NCBI GenBank assembly: GCA_021812285.1
Contig: JAKAOH010000001.1
Coordinates: 21,299 to 85,298 of the forward strand
Source: Acidobacteriota bacterium
GTDB lineage: Bacteria; Acidobacteriota; Terriglobia; Acidiferrales; UBA7541
Direction: 5' to 3'
Length of the DNA: 64,000 nucleotides
Under the pieces are notes generated by a model that ran no database searches, had not been told where the DNA came from, and was given only the letters and a program-made list of their open reading frames with translations. The translations under genes and the position numbers were made by a program. Below are positions 1 to 10,170 of the stretch, one piece after another (positions within the stretch are counted from its first letter, which is position 1; each line of letters begins with the position of its first letter).

Positions 1-69
1 GTATTCCAGGGAAAAAGACGAAGAGCCGGTCCACGCGTGTGCGGTGAGCGCTCAAGCGGGAGGGATGAG

Positions 70-918
70 ATGACGACAAACAATCTGCGGGAGAAAGCGG
101 AACGCCTGCGCGCGCTGCACGCCGGGCCGCGCATTCTGGTTTTGTGCAACGCATGGGACGCCGCGAGCGCGCGCGTGGTGGAAGAAGCCGGTTTCCCCGC
201 CGTTGCCACCAGCAGCGCGGGCATCGCCTATTCGCTCGGCTATCCCGATGGGCAGCGCATTCCGCGTCAAGAGATGGCGGCGGCCGTGGCACGGATCACG
301 CGGGCGGTTGCGGTTCCGGTAACGGCGGATATGGAAGCTGGGTACGGGCGCACGCCGGAAGCGGCGGCGGAAACGGCGCGCGCGGCGATCGCCGCGGGTG
401 CGGTGGGAATGAATTTCGAGGATGCGACTGACGAACGCGACTTCATCGAAATCGAACTGCAATGCGGGCGAATCCGCGCGGCGCGGGAGGCTGGCGCGAA
501 GGCGGGCGTTCCGCTGGTTTTGAATGCGCGGACGGACGTGTATTTGGCGAAAAAGGGAGATCCGGAGAAATGGTTCGGCGAGGCGGTGCGGCGGGTGAAC
601 GCGTATCGTGCGGCGGGCGCGGATTGCCTGTTCGTCCCCGGGGTTTACGACGGCGAACTGATCGGGCGGCTGGTGCGCGAGATTGACGGGCCGTTGAATA
701 TTCTGGCGGGGCCAACGACGCCTCCGATCCCGGAACTCGAGCGGCTGGGAGTGCGTCGGGTGAGCTTGGGATCGGGGCCGATGCGGGCGGCGATGACGCT
801 GGTGAGAAAGATCGTCGCCGAGCTGAACGGAACGGGCACCTATACTTCGTTCACGAGGGAAACGATCTCCTACGCCGAAGCGAACCGGCTGTTCGATTCG
901 CCGAAGGCATCGCCCTGA
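70..918 (+). CDS. Isocitrate lyase/phosphoenolpyruvate mutase family protein
   Basis: ORF 37..918 with likely ATG at 70; LVLCNAWDAASARVVEEAGFPAVATSSAGIA...TADMEAGYG and NARTDVYL motifs typical of the ICL/PEPM superfamily. Confidence 0.88.
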   Translation: MTTNNLREKAERLRALHAGPRILVLCNAWDAASARVVEEAGFPAVATSSAGIAYSLGYPDGQRIPRQEMAAAVARITRAVAVPVTADMEAGYGRTPEAAAETARAAIAAGAVGMNFEDATDERDFIEIELQCGRIRAAREAGAKAGVPLVLNARTDVYLAKKGDPEKWFGEAVRRVNAYRAAGADCLFVPGVYDGELIGRLVREIDGPLNILAGPTTPPIPELERLGVRRVSLGSGPMRAAMTLVRKIVAELNGTGTYTSFTRETISYAEANRLFDSPKASP

Positions 919-1633
919 GCGTGGGAAGGGTGCACAGGAGGGCAATTCGGATTGTCACTCCGGCATCCTCCGCAGGCGCCCAAGACGCGCTACCGATCAT
1001 CTTCGACACAGCGGAAAGAGAGCCCCGCGCTGGCCCGCCGCAATTCCCCGCGCCTCCTTACGTATAACCACCCCTCGCGCTCCGAGTCGCATCGCGCGAA
1101 AATGGCCTCGCGTCCGGAAAATCAGCGGCTCTTTATCCGCACGCCGGAGGAAGCGTCACATGCCGAGCCACGCATCGAGCGGAATCCGTTTCACTCGCCC
1201 GAGGAGCAGGGCCACTCTGAATTCAGGTTCCGTAGTCCACGTAGAAGAGGCTCAAAAAGTGACACCCTGGAAAAATTATCTCGTTGAAACAAAACCACCT
1301 ATCGGATTTTTTGCTCGACCACCTGTGACACCCTGCCGCGGCCAATCCGAACCCTCCTTTTGCTTTACTCCTCGCGCCCGTTCCGCCGGGCTTTCCCGCC
1401 CCGATGCAACTGGACATTTTCACTTTGCACTCACGGTGGGCAATTCGGATTTGACGCTGAACCTGGGACCGCTTAGTATTTCGGGCGGCTCGACGGAAAG
1501 GCGTATGCCGGGAGCGAGCCGCAACCAGCTTGAGCGGGAACTGAGCGGAATTTTTACTTTCTTATATTCTGCAGTTCTAGAGGTGGTGCAAAGCCCGCGC
1601 AGGCCGGTTGAGGTGGGACCCTGCCGTGAATTT

Positions 1634-1679
1634 GGCGGGAAAAGGCCGGCCCGCGCGGTTTTTTTTGGTTTTTCCCGCC
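1634..1679. promoter_or_regulatory. Perfect 10-bp inverted repeat (GGCGGGAAAA / TTTTCCCGCC) upstream of the phosphofructokinase gene
   Basis: GGCGGGAAAA at 1634-1643 and TTTTCCCGCC at 1670-1679, loop includes a T8 tract. Confidence 0.5.
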
Positions 1680-1747
1680 GCAGAATCCCTTTTTCCTCGC
1701 GAAATCCGCATCCACTCCTGGGACCATCCGCGAAAGCCGTATACTAA

Positions 1748-2980
1748 TTGTCTGGAGTCGCTTGCGTGAATCCACAGGGAAGAGCGAGGAACAGTTCCGT
1801 GTCTGCTAAGCGAAGAATCGGCATTCTGACCGGCGGGGGCGACGTTCCCGGCCTGAATTCTGTGATCAAGGGGATTGTGGCGGAGGCGGTGCCGCTCGGC
1901 TTTGAGGTGCTGGGCATCCGGCGCGGCTGGATGGGTCTGACGAATACGCAGGCCAGCGAAGGGACGGAAAGCGAGTTTTTGATGCGGCTCGATCCGGCGA
2001 ACACGCACGGAATCGACCGGACGGGCGGCACGGTGCTGCACACTTCGCGGACGAACCCGCGGCGGGTGAAGACGCGCGCGCTGCCGTCACACCTGGATTC
2101 GCAGCGGCTGGCGCAGATGGCGACGACGGAGGGAATGTACGACCTGACGCCGGTGGTTCTGGAAAACATCGAGGCGCTGGGCCTGGATTACCTGGTGGTG
2201 GTGGGCGGAGACGACACGCTCAGCTACGCGCGCGTTCTGGACGAAAAGGGAATTTCGGTGGTGGCGATTCCGAAGACGATGGACAACGACGTGCCGGGCA
2301 CGGAATACGCGATCGGATTTTCGACGGCGATCACGCGGGCGCGCGAGCTGATCAACCGGCAGCGGACCACGCTTGGCTCGCACGAGCGGATCGGCGTTTT
2401 CCGGATTTTCGGGCGGGACGCGGGATTCACCGCGCTCTACGCGGCGTACGTGACGTTCAGCCGGTGCGTTTTGCCGGAAGTGGAATTCGACCTGGACGGG
2501 CTGATCAACACGCTGGTCGAGGATAAGCGGCGGAATCCGAGCCGCTACAGTTTCGTGATCGCTTCCGAGGGCGCGATCTGGAAGGGACACCGGACGTCGG
2601 AATACGGCGAGGCGGATGCTTACGGACACCGGAAGAAAGCGGACATCGGCTTCGCGCTGGCGGAAGAAATCCGGGCGCGATCGGGCGAGGATCCGATTTC
2701 GAGCGATCTGACGTACGACCTGCGAAGCGGGGAAGCGGACATGCTGGACCAGATGGTGTCGCTGACCTACGCGAGCATGGCGATCGACCTGATCCGCCGC
2801 GGGCAACGGGGATGCATGACGGCGGTGCGCGGCGGGCGCTACGCCTGCGTGCCGCTGCCGCAGGGACCTTCGCGCCGCGTGGACGTGGTGAGGCTGTACG
2901 ATTCCGAGCAGTACCGAGCAAACTACCGGAACAAACTGGGACTGCCGCTGCTGCTGGACGAAGTGGCCGATCCCGCGTAA
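1748..2980 (+). CDS. pfkA: 6-phosphofructokinase, PPi-dependent type signature
   Basis: GILTGGGDVPGLN, VVGGDDT, IPKTMDNDVPGT, GRDAGF motifs; TTG at 1748, alternative GTG start at 1799. Confidence 0.9.
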   Translation: MSGVACVNPQGRARNSSVSAKRRIGILTGGGDVPGLNSVIKGIVAEAVPLGFEVLGIRRGWMGLTNTQASEGTESEFLMRLDPANTHGIDRTGGTVLHTSRTNPRRVKTRALPSHLDSQRLAQMATTEGMYDLTPVVLENIEALGLDYLVVVGGDDTLSYARVLDEKGISVVAIPKTMDNDVPGTEYAIGFSTAITRARELINRQRTTLGSHERIGVFRIFGRDAGFTALYAAYVTFSRCVLPEVEFDLDGLINTLVEDKRRNPSRYSFVIASEGAIWKGHRTSEYGEADAYGHRKKADIGFALAEEIRARSGEDPISSDLTYDLRSGEADMLDQMVSLTYASMAIDLIRRGQRGCMTAVRGGRYACVPLPQGPSRRVDVVRLYDSEQYRANYRNKLGLPLLLDEVADPA

Positions 2981-3050
2981 AGCCGTGGGAAGCGCGCCTT
3001 TCTCTGCGGCGCCGGGGCGCATAGAATAGTCGTCTTTCTCTTTTCAAATT

Positions 3051-4634
3051 TTGCTCTCGAGGGAGGGTGCAGTGGCCGTCGAACGGGCTCTTGTCAGCGT
3101 TTACGATAAAACCGGCGTCGCGGAATTCGCGAAGAGGCTTGCGGCGCTCGGGATCGAACTGGTATCGACGGGCGGCACGGCGCGGCTGCTGCGCGAGGCG
3201 GGACTGAAAGTGCGGGACGTTTCCGAACTGACCGGCTGGCCGGAAATGCTGGGCGGGCGCGTGAAAACGCTCCATCCGAAAGTGCACGGGGGAATATTGT
3301 TCCGGCGCGACCTGGCCGAAGACCGCGTGCAGGCGGCCGAGCACGCGATCGCGCCGATCGATCTGGTGGTGGTGAACCTGTATCCCTTCGAAGCGGTCTC
3401 GGCGAAGCCGGGGATCGAGCCCGACGAACTCATCGAAAATATCGACATCGGCGGCCCGACGATGATCCGTTCGGCGGCGAAGAATTTCCGGTTCGTCGGC
3501 GTGGTGACGGATCCCGCCGATTACGGGCGCGTGGCCGAGGAACTGGAACGAAGCCGGGAATTGAGCCTGGAAACGCGGCTGGATCTGGCGCGGAAAGTTT
3601 TCGCGACGACGGCGCGGTACGACGGGATGATCGCGACCGAACTCGAGCGGGTGAGCGCGCCGGATGGCAAGCTGGCGCTGGGTGAACGCGCGGCGCTGCC
3701 GGCGCGGCTGCATCTGGCGCTTGAGCAGCGGCAATCGCTCCGGTACGGCGAGAACCCGCACCAGCAGGCGGCACTCTACGCGCCGGCGGGGCGAACGCCG
3801 AGCGGCCTGGCGGGCGCGCGGCAGCTGCAGGGAAAAGAGCTTTCCTACAACAATCTGGTGGACCTGGAAGCGGCGTGGTCGCTGGCCGAGGAATTCAGCG
3901 ACGCGGCGGCAGTGATCATCAAGCACTCGAATCCGGCGGGCGCGGCCGAGCATAAAAACCAGGCCGAGGCCTATCGGCTGGCGCTCGCGTGCGATCCGGT
4001 TTCGGCGTTCGGGAGCGTGATCGCGTTCAACCGCCCGGTGGAGAAGGAGACGGCGAGCGAAGTGGGAAAGCTTTTCGTCGAATGCATCGTCGCTCCCGGG
4101 TTCAGCGCGGAAGCGCGGGAAATCCTGGCGGGGAAAAAGAACCTGCGGCTGGTGGAACTCGATACGCCCGATCCCGCAACGACCGAGTTGAAGGCGATTT
4201 CCGGCGGCTGGCTGGCGCAGCAGGCGGACCGCGTTCCGGTGGACGAATCGCAATGGAAAGTGGTGACCGAGCGGAAACCGACGGCGGAAGAGATGGCGGC
4301 GCTGCGATTCGCCTGGACGATCGTGAAGCACGTGAAATCAAACGCGATCGTTTTCACACGCGCCGGGCAGACGGTGGGCGTGGGCGCGGGACAGATGAGC
4401 CGGGTGGATTCGGTGAAAATCGCGGCAATGAAAGCGCAATTGCCGCTCCAGGGAACCGTGGTCGGCTCGGACGCGTTTTTCCCGTTTCCCGACGGCGTGG
4501 AGGAAGCGGCGAAAGCCGGCGCGACCGCGGTGATTCAGCCCGGCGGTTCGGTGCGAGACAAGGAAGTGATCGAAACGGCCAACCGGCTGGGCCTGGCAAT
4601 GGTCTTCACCGGACGGCGGCATTTCTGGCATTAA
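3051..4634 (+). CDS. purH: Bifunctional AICAR formyltransferase/IMP cyclohydrolase
   Basis: ALVSVYDKTGVAEFAKRLAALGIELVSTGGTARLL, GRVKTLHPKVHGGIL, RYGENPHQQAALY, KHSNPAGAA; start may be GTG near 3072. Confidence 0.97.
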   Translation: MLSREGAVAVERALVSVYDKTGVAEFAKRLAALGIELVSTGGTARLLREAGLKVRDVSELTGWPEMLGGRVKTLHPKVHGGILFRRDLAEDRVQAAEHAIAPIDLVVVNLYPFEAVSAKPGIEPDELIENIDIGGPTMIRSAAKNFRFVGVVTDPADYGRVAEELERSRELSLETRLDLARKVFATTARYDGMIATELERVSAPDGKLALGERAALPARLHLALEQRQSLRYGENPHQQAALYAPAGRTPSGLAGARQLQGKELSYNNLVDLEAAWSLAEEFSDAAAVIIKHSNPAGAAEHKNQAEAYRLALACDPVSAFGSVIAFNRPVEKETASEVGKLFVECIVAPGFSAEAREILAGKKNLRLVELDTPDPATTELKAISGGWLAQQADRVPVDESQWKVVTERKPTAEEMAALRFAWTIVKHVKSNAIVFTRAGQTVGVGAGQMSRVDSVKIAAMKAQLPLQGTVVGSDAFFPFPDGVEEAAKAGATAVIQPGGSVRDKEVIETANRLGLAMVFTGRRHFWH

Positions 4635-4814
4635 GGAGGCAGTTTTCGGGGCGAACCGACAGCGAATTGACCGGCCCGCGGAACGATGGAAACCGGAAGA
4701 CGCGCGCGCGGGTCCCATAAACAAATGGGTGCCGGAAGGGGGAAGCGTGCTCGGGTGCGTTGTGGAACGCAAAACCCTGGAATCTTTTGACGGCTCCCCG
4801 TTCATCCAACCATA

Positions 4815-6905
4815 ATGAATTCATTGGCACGTTCGGAGCGATTCGTGAAGCCCTTTGCGGTTTGCGCCCTGTTGTTTCTGTTTCCCATGGCTGCCGGGGC
4901 CGGCCAGCAACCCTCGACGCCGGCGACACAAACGACGCCGAGTTCGGTGGAGCGGCAGGCGGAAGCCTATTCGAATTTCATTCTGGGACACATCAGCCAG
5001 CAGACCTACGAGGAGACGGGCGACCAGCAATACGCCGATCAGGCGATCGCCTACTATCAAAAAGCGCTGGCGCTCGATCCCGGCGTGGCGACGATTTCGC
5101 TGAAGATGGCGGAAACTTACGCGGAATCGCAGCGGACGGCGGAAGCGGTCGACACCGTACAGCAGGTTCTGAAGGCGCATCCCGACGATCTGGAAGCGCA
5201 CCGGCTGCTGGCGCGGATCTATGTGAGGGCGCTGGGCCAGGTGGGCATGGGGCAGCAGGGCCAGACCATCCAGCACGCGGCCGAGCAGTACGAAGCGATT
5301 CTGAAACTGGCGCCGGCGGACAAGGAATCGGCGCTGTGGCTGGCGCGGCTTTACCGCTTTGAGAATCAGCCGGAAAAAGCGGCGGGTGTGCTGAAGCAGT
5401 TGCTGTCTCATGATCCGACCTATGAGCCGGCGATCGAGCAATACACACAATTGTTGCTCGACGAAGGCCACGCGCAGGACGCGATCGCGGAGCTTTCGAA
5501 AGTGGCCGAGGGCGCCGGCAGCGGGCGGCTGTACGATCTGCTGGGCGACGCGTACGCGCAGATTCACGAGGAAGTGAAAGCGGAAGCGGCGTACCGGCAG
5601 GCGACGAAACTGGAGCCGGACGTTCCGGCCCACTGGCGGCGACTGGCGCGGACGCTCTTTCACGAAGGCAAGTTCGACGAAGCGGCGAAGGCATACCGGC
5701 AGCTGACCGAACTCGATCCGACCGATCCGGACAGTTACCTGCGGCTGGCGGAGATCGAATATCAGCAACAGAAATTCGATCTGGCGGCGGCCGATATCGA
5801 GCGGGCCAGGCAATTGTCTCCGGACAGCCTTGAAGTGGCGTACAACGAGGCGCTGATCGCCAAGGCGCAAGGCCGCTATCAGGACGCGGTGAACGTGCTT
5901 TCCAGCACGATCGCGGACCTGCAGCACAACTCCTCGAACCGGGCGGCGAACCCGCGCGTGTACTCGATTTTGTACGAGGAACTCGGAGGATTGTACCGGC
6001 GCCAGGGGAATTTTCCGGCGGCGATCGATACGTTCCAGAAGATGGCGGCGCTCGGCCCGGACGAGGCGAACCGCAGCCGGCTGGAACTGATCGAGACCTA
6101 CCGCGAAAACAACCAGATCGATCAGGCGATTTCGGAGGCCCAACAAGGCCTGACGGCCAACCCCAAGGACCGGCGCCTGAAGGTGACCTACGCGCTGCTG
6201 CTCGGGGACAAGGAACGCACCGACGAAGCGGTGAAGACGCTGAAGGCGCTGCTCGACGGATCGGCGTCGGACCGGGACCTGTTTCTGGATCTGGCGCAGG
6301 TGGAATTGCGCGGACGGCGATTCGCGCAGGCCGAGCGCGACGCGCGCGCGGCGGAATCCCTATCCAAAACGTCCGGGGACAAGAGCCAGGCGTGGTTTCT
6401 GCTGGGAGCCATCTACGAACGGCAGAAAAAATGGGCGCCGGCGGAGCAGGAATTCCGGAAGGTGCTGGGCGTGGATCCGAACAACGCGGAAGCGCTGAAT
6501 TATTACGGATACATGCTGGTGGAAGAGGGTGTGCGGCTGGATCAGGCGACGACGCTGGTGAAGCGCGCGCTGGCCGTCGACGCCGCCAACAGCGCCTATT
6601 TGGACAGTCTGGGCTGGGCCTATTTCAAGCAGAACCGGCTGGCCGACGCGCGGCATTATCTGAAGGAAGCTGTCGAGCGCAGCCCGCGCGATCCGACGAT
6701 TCTGGGGCATCTGGGCGACGTGTACGACCGGCTGGGACAGACCGATCTGGCCGTCGAGACGTGGCAGAAAGCGCTCGATCAGTGGACGCACGTGGTACCG
6801 GCGGATTACGAACCGGCGAAAGTGAAAGCGCTGCGGAAGAAACTGTCGCACGCGCGGAAGCAAACGCAGCGGAAAAACACGAACGCCGCGATGACGCCGC
6901 GATAA
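4815..6905 (+). CDS. Tetratricopeptide repeat protein with N-terminal signal sequence
   Basis: 696 aa; hydrophobic N-terminus, many TPR units (e.g. AYYQKALALDPGVATISLKMAETY). Confidence 0.88.
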   Translation: MNSLARSERFVKPFAVCALLFLFPMAAGAGQQPSTPATQTTPSSVERQAEAYSNFILGHISQQTYEETGDQQYADQAIAYYQKALALDPGVATISLKMAETYAESQRTAEAVDTVQQVLKAHPDDLEAHRLLARIYVRALGQVGMGQQGQTIQHAAEQYEAILKLAPADKESALWLARLYRFENQPEKAAGVLKQLLSHDPTYEPAIEQYTQLLLDEGHAQDAIAELSKVAEGAGSGRLYDLLGDAYAQIHEEVKAEAAYRQATKLEPDVPAHWRRLARTLFHEGKFDEAAKAYRQLTELDPTDPDSYLRLAEIEYQQQKFDLAAADIERARQLSPDSLEVAYNEALIAKAQGRYQDAVNVLSSTIADLQHNSSNRAANPRVYSILYEELGGLYRRQGNFPAAIDTFQKMAALGPDEANRSRLELIETYRENNQIDQAISEAQQGLTANPKDRRLKVTYALLLGDKERTDEAVKTLKALLDGSASDRDLFLDLAQVELRGRRFAQAERDARAAESLSKTSGDKSQAWFLLGAIYERQKKWAPAEQEFRKVLGVDPNNAEALNYYGYMLVEEGVRLDQATTLVKRALAVDAANSAYLDSLGWAYFKQNRLADARHYLKEAVERSPRDPTILGHLGDVYDRLGQTDLAVETWQKALDQWTHVVPADYEPAKVKALRKKLSHARKQTQRKNTNAAMTPR

Positions 6906-6926
6906 CGCCCGAGCCGGAAACCTGCC

Positions 6927-7808
6927 TTGCGCCTCGCCGCCTTCGCCAAGATCAACCTGCAACTGGCCGTGACGAGAACGCGTCCGGACGGCTACCACGA
7001 GCTTCGCACCATCTTTCAATCCATTTCGCTTCACGACGACCTGACGATCCGGAGGTCGCGCCGCGCGGGAATCGATCTGACGATTTCCGGAGCGGCGCTC
7101 GACCCAGGACCGGAGAATCTGGTTTGGCGGGCGCTGGATCTGCTGAGCCGGGAATTGCGGCTTTCCGGGGGCTGGCGGGCGAGATTGCACAAGCACATTC
7201 CCATGGGAGCGGGGCTGGGCGGAGGGTCGAGCGACGCGGCGGCAGCGCTGGCGGGGGGCTTGCGCATTTCGGGCAAGCGAATCGCTCCGGAAGTGCTGTT
7301 GGAGATGGGAGCGTCACTGGGCGCAGACGTGCCGTTTTTTCTAGTGGGCGGCAGGGCGCTCGGAGTGGGCCGTGGCGATGAGGTTTATCCGCTGGAGGAC
7401 GGGCGGCGGAGGTGGGTGGTGGTGGCGTTGCCGAAGGAGATTCGCGTGGCGACGCCCGAGGCCTACCGATGGCTGGACGCTAAGTTGACAAAGACCGCCG
7501 CGCCCCCTAAACTCTTTGTTTCCTGCGCCCGTAGCTGGAGCCTCGAGGACGCCGATCTCCTGAACGATTTCGAAGCGGTGGTTTTCGACCGCTATCCGAT
7601 CCTTCGAGAGATGAAAGGGCGGCTGCTCCAAGCGGGAGCTGCGGGAGCCGCGCTGGCGGGCAGCGGTTCGGCGGTGTTTGGCCTGTTCCAGAACCCAGCG
7701 CAAGCGCGCCGAGCCGCTCGGAAGTTCCAAGATACGCAAGTATTTTTGGCCCGCACCGTGACCCGGGGCGAATTCCGGCGTCTGGGAGAAACTCGGCGCA
7801 GGGCTTGA
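6927..7808 (+). CDS. ispE: 4-diphosphocytidyl-2-C-methyl-D-erythritol kinase
   Basis: AFAKINLQLAVTRTRPDGYHELRTIFQSI; HIPMGAGLGGGSSDAAAAL; TTG start. Confidence 0.95.
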   Translation: MRLAAFAKINLQLAVTRTRPDGYHELRTIFQSISLHDDLTIRRSRRAGIDLTISGAALDPGPENLVWRALDLLSRELRLSGGWRARLHKHIPMGAGLGGGSSDAAAALAGGLRISGKRIAPEVLLEMGASLGADVPFFLVGGRALGVGRGDEVYPLEDGRRRWVVVALPKEIRVATPEAYRWLDAKLTKTAAPPKLFVSCARSWSLEDADLLNDFEAVVFDRYPILREMKGRLLQAGAAGAALAGSGSAVFGLFQNPAQARRAARKFQDTQVFLARTVTRGEFRRLGETRRRA

Positions 7809-7818
7809 GGATTCACCC

Positions 7819-8763
7819 TTGGCCGTAGATAAACTGAAAATATTCAGTGGGCGCGCGAATCCGCGGCTCACCGAGGCGATTTGCGGGATTCTCGCCACGC
7901 CGGTGGGCCAGGTGGAACTGAGCACGTTCGCCGACGGCGAGTGCTACATCCAGATTCTGGAAAACGTGCGCGGCACGGACGTCTTCGTGGTTCAGCCGTG
8001 CTCGCAGCCGGTGGATTTCCACCTGATGGAACTGCTGCTGATGATCGACGCGTTCAAGCGGGCGTCGGCGCGGCGGATCACGGCGGTGGTGCCGTATTAC
8101 GGGTACGCGCGGCAGGACCGGAAAGACAAGCCGCGGGTGCCGATTTCCGCGAAACTCGTGGCCGACCTGCTGGAGACGGCGGGAGCGAGCCGGGCGTTGC
8201 TCCTGGACCTGCACGCGCCTCAGATTCAGGGTTATTTCAACGTGCCGGTGGATCACCTGTTCGCCTCGCCGGTGCTGGTGGAGCATTTCCGGCAGAAGGA
8301 CCTGCCGAATCTGACGGTGGTCTCGCCGGACGCGGGCGGCGTGGAACGGGCGCGAGGATTCGCGAAGAAACTGGACGTGCCGCTGGCGATCGTGGACAAG
8401 CGGCGAGTGGCGATGGACCAGACGGAAGTGATGCACCTGATCGGCGAAATCGAAGGACGAGCGGCGCTGATCGTGGACGACATCGTGGACACGGCCGGAA
8501 CGCTGGTGAAGACGGCCGAAGCGCTGCGGGAGCAGGGAGCGGAGCGGGTGTTCGCGGCGTGCACGCACGCGGTGCTTTCGGGCCGGGCGGTGGAACGGAT
8601 CTGCCAATCCTCGATCGAGGAGATGGTGGTGACGGATTCGATTCCGCTTCGGGCGGAAGCGGCGAAAATCGGCAAGATCAAGGTGCTCAGCGTGGCCGAC
8701 CTGCTGGCGCGCGGCATCCGCTCGATTCACGAGGAATCTTCGATCAGCGCGCTCTTCCTCTAG
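7819..8763 (+). CDS. prs: Ribose-phosphate pyrophosphokinase
   Basis: KIFSGRANPRLTEAIC, FADGECYIQILENVRGTDVFVVQ, YYGYARQDRK, ALIVDDIVDTAGTL. Confidence 0.97.
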   Translation: MAVDKLKIFSGRANPRLTEAICGILATPVGQVELSTFADGECYIQILENVRGTDVFVVQPCSQPVDFHLMELLLMIDAFKRASARRITAVVPYYGYARQDRKDKPRVPISAKLVADLLETAGASRALLLDLHAPQIQGYFNVPVDHLFASPVLVEHFRQKDLPNLTVVSPDAGGVERARGFAKKLDVPLAIVDKRRVAMDQTEVMHLIGEIEGRAALIVDDIVDTAGTLVKTAEALREQGAERVFAACTHAVLSGRAVERICQSSIEEMVVTDSIPLRAEAAKIGKIKVLSVADLLARGIRSIHEESSISALFL

Positions 8764-8818
8764 CGCGCGAAGCGGCCGCTGCGCACGGCGGAGCGGCCCA
8801 GGGAAAGGAAACGAGGCC

Positions 8819-9502
8819 ATGTTGATAGAAGCGAAACGCCGCGACGAACGCGGCAAGAACGCCGCCCGGCGGCTGCGCCGCGAGGGCCGGGTACCGGCGG
8901 TGCTCTACGGCGGCGGCGGAAATGCCGAGGCGCTGGCGATCGGCGCCGGCGAGGCGCAGCAGGTGCTGCGCACGGCCGAGCACAACATCATCCATGAAGT
9001 TCGCGTGGAAGGCGGCGAACCGGCGCGCGCGATGTTGAAGGACTGGCTGGTGGATCCCGTGCGAGGCGACCTGCTGCACATGGACCTGCAGCGGGTGGCG
9101 ATGGACGTCATCATTCGCGTGAAGGTGCGCGTGCATACGTTCGGCGAGCCGCAGGGCGTGAAGGTGCAGGGCGGCATTTTCGAGCGCGTGGCGCGCGAAA
9201 TCGAGGTGGAATGCCTGCCCGGAAACATTCCGGACGAAATTCATTTCGACGTGACCGAACTGACGATCGGCAAGCAGTTGCGCGCCGGCGATCTGCCGCT
9301 GGATCCGGCGAAGGTGCGGCTGCTGACCGATCCGCAGCGCGTGATCGCGCACGTGGTGGCTCCGTCGAAGGAAGAGGAAGCCGCCGCCGCGCCGGAAGCC
9401 GCCGCGGCCGTGGAAGCGGCTGCGCCGGCCGAGCCCGAAGTCATCAAGAAGGGCAAGAAGGAAGTGGAGGAAGGCGAAGAGGGCGAAGGCAAGGGCGAAT
9501 GA
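8819..9502 (+). CDS. rplY: 50S ribosomal protein L25/general stress protein Ctc
   Basis: EAKRRDERGKNAARRLRREGRVPAVLYG; CTC-type with Ala/Glu-rich tail. Confidence 0.94.
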   Translation: MLIEAKRRDERGKNAARRLRREGRVPAVLYGGGGNAEALAIGAGEAQQVLRTAEHNIIHEVRVEGGEPARAMLKDWLVDPVRGDLLHMDLQRVAMDVIIRVKVRVHTFGEPQGVKVQGGIFERVAREIEVECLPGNIPDEIHFDVTELTIGKQLRAGDLPLDPAKVRLLTDPQRVIAHVVAPSKEEEAAAAPEAAAAVEAAAPAEPEVIKKGKKEVEEGEEGEGKGE

Positions 9503-9545
9503 GGCCTCGATTCGCCCGGCGCGCTCCGGCGGTTGCGATCTGGCG

Positions 9546-10163
9546 ATGCGACTGATCGTAGGATTGGGCAATCCAGGGCCGGAATACACTTGGTCGCCGC
9601 ATAACCTGGGTTTTCTGGTGATCGACCGGTTATCGGAACGCAGCAGTATTCGCGTGCGGCGGCCGGAAGGAAAGTCGCTGGTGGGACTGGGCCAACTGGC
9701 GGGTACGGACGTTGCGCTGGTGAAACCGCTGACGTTCATGAACGCGAGCGGCATCGCGGTGCGGGACCTGTTGGGCCGGTTGCACGCGGAACCGGCGGAC
9801 ATGATCGTGGTGACCGACGACGCGGCGCTGCCCCCGGGCACGCTGCGGATTCGCGAGCGCGGCTCGGCGGGCGGGCACAACGGACTGAAATCGATCATCG
9901 GCGCGATCCAGTCCGACGAATTCGTTCGCGTGCGGCTGGGAATCGGAGCGGCGCCGGCGGGGATGGACCTGGCCGATTACGTGCTCGAGCCGATGAGCGA
10001 CAATGACCTGGAAGTGGCCGCCGAAGCGATCGACCGGGCCGTCGAAGCGGTCGAAATGATTCTGGAGAAGGGCGTCGCGGCGGCGATGAACCGCTTTAAC
10101 CGGCGAGCCGAGGGGCTCGACGGGGAACCGCGCTCCGGCGGGAGCGAACCCGGAGCCTATTGA
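9546..10163 (+). CDS. pth: Peptidyl-tRNA hydrolase
   Basis: MRLIVGLGNPGPEYTWSPHNLGFLVID; KPLTFMNASG; GSAGGHNGLKSI. Confidence 0.97.
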   Translation: MRLIVGLGNPGPEYTWSPHNLGFLVIDRLSERSSIRVRRPEGKSLVGLGQLAGTDVALVKPLTFMNASGIAVRDLLGRLHAEPADMIVVTDDAALPPGTLRIRERGSAGGHNGLKSIIGAIQSDEFVRVRLGIGAAPAGMDLADYVLEPMSDNDLEVAAEAIDRAVEAVEMILEKGVAAAMNRFNRRAEGLDGEPRSGGSEPGAY

Positions 10164-10170
10164 GGAGACG

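Noticed and set aside
1160-1747. 195-aa plus-strand ORF upstream of pfkA
   Set aside because: No domain-like sequence, includes hairpin and poly-T sequence; likely non-coding
2505-4331. 608-aa minus-strand ORF antisense to pfkA/purH
   Set aside because: Low-complexity Arg/His/Pro-rich shadow ORF typical of GC-rich DNA; the opposite strand encodes clear PfkA and PurH
4824-4839. TGGCACG-N-GAGC sigma54-like string
   Set aside because: Lies inside the start of the TPR coding sequence and the -12 element does not match TTGC
4821-6146. 441-aa minus-strand ORF
   Set aside because: Antisense to the TPR protein, Arg/Leu-rich artefact
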